Shown: positions 33,001 through 41,206 of the stretch, piece after piece
Layout: every line of letters starts with the position of its first letter
Position numbering within the stretch: position 1 is the stretch's first letter
DNA from: Apostichopus parvimensis
Lineage: Eukaryota > Echinodermata > Holothuroidea > Aspidochirotida > Stichopodidae
Length of the DNA stretch: 41,206 nt
NCBI GenBank assembly: GCA_000934455.1
Contig: KN889899.1
Span: forward strand, 4,973-46,178
Direction: 5' to 3'
The notes under the pieces: model-generated
Database searches by the model: none
Told to the model about the DNA's origin: nothing
What the model saw: only the letters and a program-made list of their open reading frames with translations
Position numbers and translations under genes: made by a program

Positions 33001-35308
33001 CTTGTTTTTTCCTCTAAGATGTAAGAAAATTTATATCATTAATGTAGCCTTGTATTTTACTTTTTGGTTCATTATTGCAAGAAAATCAAATTCAGTTTTG
33101 AAATTAGCATCATCTTTTTCTTATAAAATATCTTGAAAATTATATTGCTAAAATATTCCTGCAATAAATATATATGACAGGAAACTTTCCTATCAAGGGG
33201 AAGGGAGAGGGAAGGGGGTGGGAGGAGGATCATGGGGATTTTATCTACAAATCTTACACTTTAAGGAAGTACACTGTAGCGTTCTGAAGCATTCTGCAGG
33301 TCCAAGTATCTAAACCAGAACAAAATAGACGAGAGATAATGCTCAGTCAGGAGCGAAACTCATTTTGATTGAGAACAGAAAACAAGAAAACTAAATAGAT
33401 AAAGTGTTGTCACAGCTCACACCAGCGTGTGATCTTTTAATTACTAGTATAATCACCAATACTGCCGCTATAATCTAGATGATTACATTCATGAATCCAA
33501 TGTAAAGAGGTGGTTTTGACTTTTCTCTTCCCTCCCATCATCTATTCAGAGAGAATGGAGACATCAAATTTCTTACAAAAGGAGATAATAATATGGTAGA
33601 CGACAGGGGGTTGTACGCACCTGGACAGCTATGGTTACAAAGAAAGGACGTGGTCGGAAGAGCCAGAGGATATGTACCCTACATAGGAATGGTCACAATC
33701 CTAATGAACGATTATCCTAAATTTAAGGTAATCTTTGACTTTTATCTTCAAAAATTGGTGAAAAGTATGCCTTGTTCACTTGATATCATGTGTACATGCT
33801 ACAGTGTGGTTGATCCTTGAATGTCCATAGGGCAGAACTTTTAGCGGTTTTACTATCATCCAACGTAACCAAAATTGCATGTGGGAGAGTCAAGCCAGCC
33901 CAGACGACAACCAGTTTTATTACATGATGTTCAGTGCAATCACAAAAGGTCCATGTTTAGACAAAACTATACACGTTTCTTGTTTCATGTGTTTAGACCT
34001 TCGAGATATGGAGTGTCCCTGGGGCTTCTCTGTGTACGACTTTGCAATAAAAAATTATACAGCAATTCTGCATAAGAGATTTGATTATTATAAGTACTTC
34101 CACCCCGCTCCACTGCCCTCTCCCACTCCTCGTAACTTCTAATAATTGGCCAGCTATGTGTATGGTTATGTATGAAAATGTATTCATTTACTTCTAACAG
34201 TGAGTAATGTGTAATTTCATATGCTAATACCTGACAGTATATAGCACAACTCCAGTAAAATATATTCACTTACTTCGCACTGTGAGTAATGTGTTATTTG
34301 ATTAATAGTCCAGTGTCAACATTGTTTTGCTGAATACTTCACAGAGACCATATTAAGTCAGAAAGTTAACCATCTAAGAAAATATCAAATTATATACACT
34401 CCACTATACAGTAAACATGTACAATATCCTAACAGTAGTAACTGCTGGCCTAAGTCAAACTTTTCCCAGAATACTGATACTTACATGGTTGTGTAGTTAA
34501 CATATTGCTTACATGTGCTTGCAAATAGTAGTATAGGCATCCTTACCTATAAAGTATATCACTAATGCGGTTCTCAAGATTGTCGTTCCAATACATGCAA
34601 CTATCATGATGCCGGATTTTGAGCCCATGTCACATTTAGGATTTAGGTTAATCCTATGGTAATTTCACAAGTAATTTGAGCATGAAGAACTTGAACCTCT
34701 AACATATTAATAGAAATGCATTGTATATGAACATAACAAATCTGTATTAACGTACTGTAACTATGTGACAAACCCCAGAGGGAGAAAAGTGAAAGAAACT
34801 TCTAAAAAAAATGTATGAATTTGACCATCCTAGTTTCATAAAGGTTTGTTTCATGATGTATTGGACAAATGTCAGAGTGCTTCAAATAGCCTTAGTGTAT
34901 CTCGTAATGTGGAAAGTGAAAAATTCTGCAAAATTTGTCGACATGCGGCATAGTTTCTGTACATGAACGATTCAAGCGTGAATTAAAAGCTCACCTCTTT
35001 AAGAAAGCATTTTTTTTAGACATTTCTTGACTGGTTGAACTTTTTGTACTCTATGTACTTAATATTATTATATTTTTGTACAGCGCCGCTAAATGCACTT
35101 TTTCTTTGTAGATATTGTGCGCTTTGTAAGTTAATAAACATAAACAGAAAGCAGGGGACATATTCATTCATAGGTTTAAGATAAAAATGGAGAAGGCTAA
35201 GAAGGTCTTCGACCCTTCTTTCACATTCATTGCATATCGTCTCATGTTTCTCCACAGTACTTTGTTCTTGCCGGTCTTGGAATATTTGTATTAATTCACC
35301 GTGAATGA
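30081..35308 (+). CDS. SEC11A: SEC11, catalytic subunit of the signal peptidase complex, five exons, complete
   Basis: Known role: ER membrane serine protease (peptidase family S26B) that cuts signal peptides from secretory and membrane proteins, working with SPC12, SPC22/23 and SPC25. Exons: 30081-30131, 31919-32028, 32654-32803, 33550-33727, 35258-35308, all GT-AG with matching phase. They total 540 nt, so 179 residues, the same as human SEC11A. The order is a short cytosolic N-terminus ([13 protein letters not shown]), one transmembrane helix at about 20-42, the catalytic Ser56 in SGSMEPAF, His96 in IVHRV, Asp122 in DDRG with the GDNN box just before, the PYIG/DYPKFK segment and a hydrophobic C-terminal helix ([16 protein letters not shown]). 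The triad positions equal those of human SEC11A. Vertebrate SEC11A and SEC11C are both co-orthologue candidates. The start has A at -3 and G at +4. Confidence 0.97.
30132..31918 (+). other. SEC11 intron 1, no gene recognised
   Basis: An AT-rich intron, donor CAG|GTATAC and acceptor TTTTACAG. It has a C-run near 31144-31160 and scattered GTAGGCCTA-like words. The open frames at 31541-31816 and 31768-32004 overlap exon 2 in other frames or lie in intron, and show no homology that I recognise. Confidence 0.7.
33195..33238 (+). repeat. G-rich tract in SEC11 intron 3
   Basis: Runs GGGG, GGG, GGG, GGGGG, GGG and GGGG lie within about 44 bases on the sense strand, so a quadruplex could form in the pre-mRNA. 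Confidence 0.65.
33728..35257 (+). other. SEC11 intron 4 with a diverged tandem duplication and a LINE tail
   Basis: The intron lies between the exon ending in DYPKFK and the terminal exon. An 87-codon open frame (33879-34142) has no homology I know and no needed splice role. A roughly 85-bp diverged duplication is centred on two copies of an ATTCAYTTACTTC...GTGAGTAATGTGT block (about 34175-34305). The right-hand part, up to 100 bases before the last exon, is retrotransposon sequence (see the separate entry). Confidence 0.65.
34890..35155 (+). mobile_element. 5'-truncated LINE or related retroposon 3' end, in SEC11 intron 4
   Basis: A frame ending [19 protein letters not shown] then stop (stop near 35026) looks like the C-terminus of a non-LTR reverse transcriptase. 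It is followed by a typical 3' tail (TACAGCGCCGCTAAATGCAC, GTGCGCTTTGTAAGTTAATA) ending in AATAAACATAAAC. It ends about 100 bases before the last SEC11 exon. Confidence 0.6.
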
Positions 35309-38300
35309 TGGACCAACTTCCTCCCATCTTTCTACCCTGTGCACTACAAACAGCGAAATGGTTCCCTGGTTACCAAACGAGAGGCGATGAGAATGGATGA
35401 GAAGATGTGGAAGAATTGTTGTGATGTTAGGTGTATGTAACACCATATGTAACACACCATAGTTTTGGTGTAAATTGGTTTGTTTGTTTAGTTTCTTTTA
35501 TTGGACACCATCAGAACAATGTGTGCCTTTTAAAGGTGTAAAAATATCATGTCTTTTTGGTTCTTGGAAGGAGATGGTAGATTTGACCTTTCTTTGCCGA
35601 CGATGTAACTAAAATCCACCGTGTTAATAAGTGGTGCATGGAAATACTCGAAGCAACTTTTAGGTGCTGCCTCTTGACAAAACTTCCGGTCCCGGAACCG
35701 TGGGCAAAAAAATCAACAACTCACTTGGAAAAAAAAAACCAAAGGTCCTTAAACGCAAAATTTTTGGCAAAAAACAAGGAAAAGGAATCTCTGTGAAGCA
35801 GGAAGATAAATGTGCTATTTACATCATGTGAGATCTTAACACCATGCCATGTTTTCCCTTGGGTGAGCCCATTATAGTCAATCGCATAAACTATGTTGCG
35901 ACCACTTTTGGAGTTTCATAATGTTGTTAAAATAACGGAAAGCCAAACAAAACAACTTTGGAATTCCCAACCCTGAAGCCTTTTCTTTTTCCAATGCTAA
36001 TCTTCTTAGTCTTTGGCAATATATACGATTCAAGCCAAACTCAATATAGGATTCTTGAGAGAATAAGCCTGCTGAAGTGTCAGGACAATGAACATAACCT
36101 TGACAGTGAAACCAGAACTTCCCTTTTGTTTGCTTCCTGAACTTTGTATCAACTAAAGTGTAAAACACATGCAGAACTACATGGCCAGAAGTTGCAACAA
36201 CTCTCTCCTTTCCCACATCCCTCCTTAAATTCATACATTAGGAATTTTGTAATTATTTGGAAAGTCTACAGAGCTAGCAGAAACATTTAATATGCCTTGT
36301 TTCAATTTTGGAAGATGAAGAACTTTGCCACCTTCACAACCCATTATCCAAGGCAGTAGTGCATCAGTTTCACACTATTTTTTGGGTTTTTTGTTTGTTT
36401 GTCATATTACCATCATCATTGTGTCAAAATTGGATTACTTGGTATTAAATTGGTGGCATTTCTTATTTCTTCTTTTAAAACTACCTAGTACTTGGTTTTG
36501 TAATATGTGGAGGTGGGTATGGTCGTCATAGGTGGTAATTGTGATATGGTAAATTTTTCTGATTTTTGATTGGTCACATGTTGATTATGAATATTCATAG
36601 GATTATTCAAATGGTGATAATAACCTCCAGACAGTTATCTCACTAATTGTTAGTCTTATTGGATGAAGCTCAATGGTGTTGGTGCATGTACATGTATGGA
36701 GTCTTGGAAGTGTTCTGTTTGACAAGATATCATTGCCTTTGCGGCTACAAAGACACATAATGCTCACCCTGATCTGTTAGCATATCCATTTAACAGTTTG
36801 TGAATACCCACCCGGTAAGCCACATTCCTCCACCTTTAAACAACACGTTCAGAACGAGGAATAATTAGAAGAGTCACTATATCTTTTGTGAAGAAAGGAT
36901 GGCAAGTTGTTGACACCTGGGGAGGCATCTTAAGTTTAGAGGTTTACTCTCCACTTTGTAGGGAAAATTTGATTGGAATGGCACAGGTCTTCTTAAAATC
37001 ATGTTATCAGGTTTGGAATTGAAAAGCCTTTAATGTAAGATCAGAATGATTTTCTAGAACTGTTACTATTGACAATTGACATTTCTGTTTCTCAAATTTG
37101 CCCACTTTATTTTGTTTACCACTTTATTGGAAGTGCTAAACCTCCAGACAAGTGAAGTAAATCCATCTAAAGCAAACATCAGATAGAAAAATTGGAAATG
37201 TCCTGGAAAGTCAGGACGTATGGTAACCTTGAATCGGTGTAACCTACTTTGCATAGATGAGAGTCAAGCAAAGGTCAATTATTGAAGGTTCCTTATGAGG
37301 AAACTATGCCTATTGGGTAGAGAAAAAAAAATAACTCAACCACTCACAGAAAACTATTCTAGTAAACTTGTAAAAGTGTTAATGGCATGTTCAATTTTTT
37401 GCTGTGTGCATAGTGAATTAATCAGTAGGCTTATCCTATTGTAACATTTTTAGCTTTAAAACAGGCACACACCAGCATGTGTGACTTTTTTGTTTTTGTC
37501 AATGTTAAATTAGAAATATGATATGAGAAGTGATAGGGAAAGAAACAATGAGATAAAAATGATGTACAGTATACCTAAGACCACCGTTTGGCCTATTGGC
37601 AAAAAATAATAATATGTTCATCAACTTGTATGCCTATATATGCATGGAGAAAATATTTAGCAATACTCCAAACATTAATTTGGGTCCAAACCCGGTAGAA
37701 TTTTATAATCTACACGGTTTATATCATTAGCAAAACTTTGCTTAATTTTCACGTGTAGCCGGGTCATTAACATTATTTTATTTATTTTAGAATCCAGTGG
37801 AGTATTCTGAGTATTATTAGTTTACTTTCTGGATGATGCAAATCGTCACATTAATTTATTCAAACCATCTCATTTCTGATAACGGCTGACAGGGGTCATG
37901 ACCTGATACAACACTGATCATTCAAGAATGACCTTAGGGAGAATTTTAGTCTTGATATTTTTCAAAGTAAAAAAAAAAAAAAAAAGTTTGATGATTACTT
38001 TGTAAGTAGTTGTTTCTACAGTGATTTCTTTTGTCTCTAAAAGGTAATTAAACATTGAAACAATGGAATGCTCCTTAAAGGCTAAAGTGATGATTATGTA
38101 ATCTCCTCCATACAGACCTAAAGGGTGTATGTTAATTCATTGTTTTATCAATTCTAATAGCTAGACCAAGACTTTTGTTTATCTTCATATAAATGTCAGG
38201 GGAGAATTACCGGGGGAGAATCAACACTACTTGTAAAACTTATGTTTTTCTTTTGAGTATTCATTTGAGTAACAGAACGAGTGGTTTGTATGTTAGCCTA

Positions 38301-41206
38301 TACAGTCTAGTCACTGTAGTTGAAGAGCCTTGGATGTTTAAAGATTGCATTTCTCAAAATTTGCCGAGGAAATGCAACCTGCACTGATGGCAGTGTTTGT
38401 TAATGGTCTACAACATATCCGAATTAATTCTCAAGTCATTCTTTCATTCATGGAATAGTGTGAAAAGCATGTATAAGGTTGTTAAAGTATATTGGCTTTA
38501 TTTACTAATGTCATGAGGCATATAGCCAATGAGTTCATTATGTTTAAAACCCATTTAGACAGTATAAGTTCATATCTGGTGCGTGACAACTATTTTGTCC
38601 AAACAAATATTTGTCACAGGGTGATGACTGAGTTATCTCTTTTTGCAATCCACTATTAAACCAAACTTCTAATGGTCTAGGTTACAGCACAAGACCCTCC
38701 TACCAGATATCGTTAATACACTTTTGTGTTTTCCAGGGAACTGAAAAAAGCTGTTCACTTTTGTCTAAATAATGTGAAAATGTCATATTTTTTTGTTTCA
38801 TTTTAATAAATACTAAAAGCAACACGAGATGAAAGTTTGTGGTAACATTGGTGTTTGTTTTTTGGTTGTAAGCAGTTATTTTCCTTGAAGACAGCTAAAA
38901 ATTTTCAGCATTTTAGACTCTTTTACCAACACTTCAACACCAGCAAATTATAATTCTACATAAGATCCCTCTACTTCTTAACAGCACAAATATACAAAAC
39001 TCCAGGGGCTCAGGTACAACTTATCCTACAAGTTACAATAATTCATGTAGATTTTATTACAAACCCCTTCTTGATCTACTCAAAATGCTTTGAGAGCTGA
39101 ATCAAATCTAGAACAAGAAAGTTTGCCCAAACGAATGGCCCTGCCTGTTAGTATTCTTGTTTGCTTGTGGAAGATAATATTTGCAATATCTGGTTCACCT
39201 GATAGGATACTTCCCTCATAGTTGCTAACAATTCATTTAAGCTAAACCAGATTTGAGCCTTCCAGAAGCATAAACTTGGGGATAAATTAGTCATTATGTT
39301 TGCACTTTCTTTTATAGCAATGCTAGGAAATGTGATGGAGGTTATTACATGTGTTAGTCACATTGTAAGACAAATATATTCGTTGAGAAGTAATGAGCAA
39401 AAATGAATGAGACCAAGCTTTAAATGTATCCATTTCTTTAATAATTTATATACACTATACTTTGAAAGGAGTACAAAAAGATTATAATTAGAACAGAAGA
39501 TAGTGAAATATTTGCTTGAATGAATCTGTTCGGTGCCAGATTAGCACTCACACGAAACCCTATGGTACCCTACGCCTCCCCCTCTGCCCTTTTATGTTTT
39601 GGAGACACACACTGAAAATATGTTGATACATACTGAAGTGTTCACAGAGTCCCCTTTTAATAGGGGCTGCATGTCCTTCAGGATCTATAGACACTTGCTT
39701 CATTCTATTGGATACTCCATCAATGAACCTGTTAATCTGAAGCATTACACTAAAAGTATTAAATGTGCCTTAAAATTCAAGTAATATACCATACCCATCA
39801 CCAGAAACGTACAAACACCGTCAGTTACAGCCAATTTTCTTGGAGGTGAATTGTTCCTTTCATTGTACACGCATGGCCAAGGGGATACCCATCCTGGGGC
39901 CCAAGTCATTTCTCTTGGTCCTGAAAGGGTCAGGTGAACTGTTACATTTTAGTTCAATGACCTACTATTATTTCCATTCCAATAGTTATTAAAGGTCTGA
40001 GCATTGACTAGCCAAGTTTTTCTGGCTTATGAGCACTGTTTTAATCGAACGAGGTTTTAAGATGCAAATTATTTGCAATTTTTAAACAAATCCTGGGAGA
40101 TCATTGTTTTGGCCTGTGCTAGTAAACTGACTGGCAGAGTTGATGCTCAGTTTACATTAATGGAACATACACAGTCAAGAATTTCAAAATGTTTAGTTAC
40201 TGACATAAAACGGTCTCCAATTTCTGAACTACTTGCAAAAAAAGTGAAACTGTTGGGCAATATCAGATTCTTCTGAAACGTTTTTTTCTTTCAAAATCAC
40301 TATCACAGCCAATTCGAGAAACTTCACCACTGTTGCATTGGAGTAATAAACACTTTTCTAGCAATATAGTTATGATGAATGATTTACACCAACCGTAGCC
40401 GTTTCAAGGATTTTCACTTCACTTGTTGCATCAATAAATTTCAACTTCATCATGTGTGCTTACTATACTTTTCGAAATCATGCACAACTGAACATTTTCA
40501 ACATGACTGAAAATTTTCAAAATTTATCCCTAGAAAGTGTAAGTTTTGAAGTCCATGTCAGGATGACTATTTCCATAGTTCAATCACAAAGTTATCCTGT
40601 AAAGCTTCTTATCATGGTTGCAAGAAAGAATACCCCAAAAGTCAGGTATACTTGGACACTTGCCGTTAACCATAATACATAGGCAGACCAGCAATTCCAG
40701 TGGGAAAGACACCTAAAGGGATAATCTCGTCAATTCTTCATGATCTCTGAATAATGATTCTCCAATGAACTTGCAAAATGTTTGTTACTTTCGCAAAATT
40801 TAGTGTTCTTTCGCCACAACAGTCTGCTTGAAGGGTGCTGTAAACTTGTGAATATTCCAGGGAATAACATAGTTTACGAAAATTGATCAGCGGTTTCGGA
40901 AGGCCCTGAAGTTTGTCTCTTCTAAAGTAATGTGGTTTCCTGTGTTCGAAAACTGCAAAATATCTTTGGACTTGCATCATAGCAATTCCTTGCATAGCAA
41001 TTCCACCATTCCTTGCATAGCAATTCCACCATTGTTCAAAGCATTTTGTGTTGGGTTTCTGGATATGTTATTCCTTGCACTCTGCTCTTCTCTCTAATTT
41101 GGTGAATATTTACTGGCAGATGTGGTGTCTCCCTTTGTGATCTCATCCTCCATCTCCACTCATACATCTTGGCTACAGTAGTTTTACTCTGTGCTGTCGT
41201 ACTCTG
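35309..41206 (+). other. SEC11 3' UTR and downstream flank, no gene recognised
   Basis: No frame here has homology, good coding pattern or splice support that I can recognise; the longest are 60-118 codons and probably chance. AATAAA hexamers lie at 38805-38810, 40345-40350 and 40433-40438, and I cannot tell which, if any, ends the SEC11 mRNA. There is an A-run at about 37970-37985 and a short tandem duplication (unit about 23-24 bp, ATTCCTTGCATAGCAATTCC) at 40976-41033. The rest looks like unique AT-rich intergenic DNA. Confidence 0.6.

Noticed and set aside
33879..34142. 87-codon frame in SEC11 intron 4
   Set aside because: The SEC11 exons on either side join in phase and complete a 179-residue protein of normal length; this frame has no homology or splice support.
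35878..36234. 118-codon minus-strand frame downstream of SEC11
   Set aside because: No domain, no splice or promoter context, and a composition like the surrounding AT-rich DNA.
40452..40682. 76-codon plus-strand frame near the right end
   Set aside because: No recognisable homology; the length is expected by chance in 5.9 kb of AT-rich sequence.

Overview
The window is animal nuclear DNA: AT-rich, intron-dense, GT-AG spliced, with tRNA-derived SINEs, small inverted-repeat DNA transposons, LINE tails and microsatellites. Both genes are most like vertebrate orthologues, and there is nothing prokaryotic. An invertebrate deuterostome such as an echinoderm is my best guess; this is inference, not read from a marker. 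The sequence contains one run of Ns (12318-12952).

Layout. (1) 1-2930: repeat-rich flank beyond the 3' end of TIMELESS. It holds a perfect 124-bp copy of the end of that gene, a 292-bp inverted-repeat element with a 7-bp target duplication, a fragment of the same family and a tRNA-derived SINE. (2) 2996-28550, minus strand: a nearly complete TIMELESS gene (mammalian TIMELESS / insect timeout type). I resolved 31 coding exons by matching splice sites, reading phase and homology; 728 residues are readable before the N gap and 564 after it. The gap removes the end of exon 18 and probably part or all of another exon. The introns carry two MITE copies, a longer inverted-repeat element, a SINE, a LINE tail, a 29-bp minisatellite and a GAT-rich array with a higher-order repeat. 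(3) About 29840-30080: a short divergent promoter interval with an E2F-type motif. (4) 30081-35308, plus strand: a complete five-exon SEC11 gene (signal peptidase complex catalytic subunit, 179 residues, intact Ser-His-Asp triad). (5) 35309-41206: SEC11 3' UTR and downstream DNA with no recognisable gene.

The two genes work in unrelated processes: replication-fork protection in the nucleus, and signal-peptide cleavage in the ER. They share a head-to-head promoter region rather than a pathway. I found no operon, CRISPR array, defence system or clearly new system. The points most worth a second look are the duplicated TIMELESS 3' end with a different upstream reading frame, the decaying triplication of part of TIMELESS exon 5, and the compact shared promoter.
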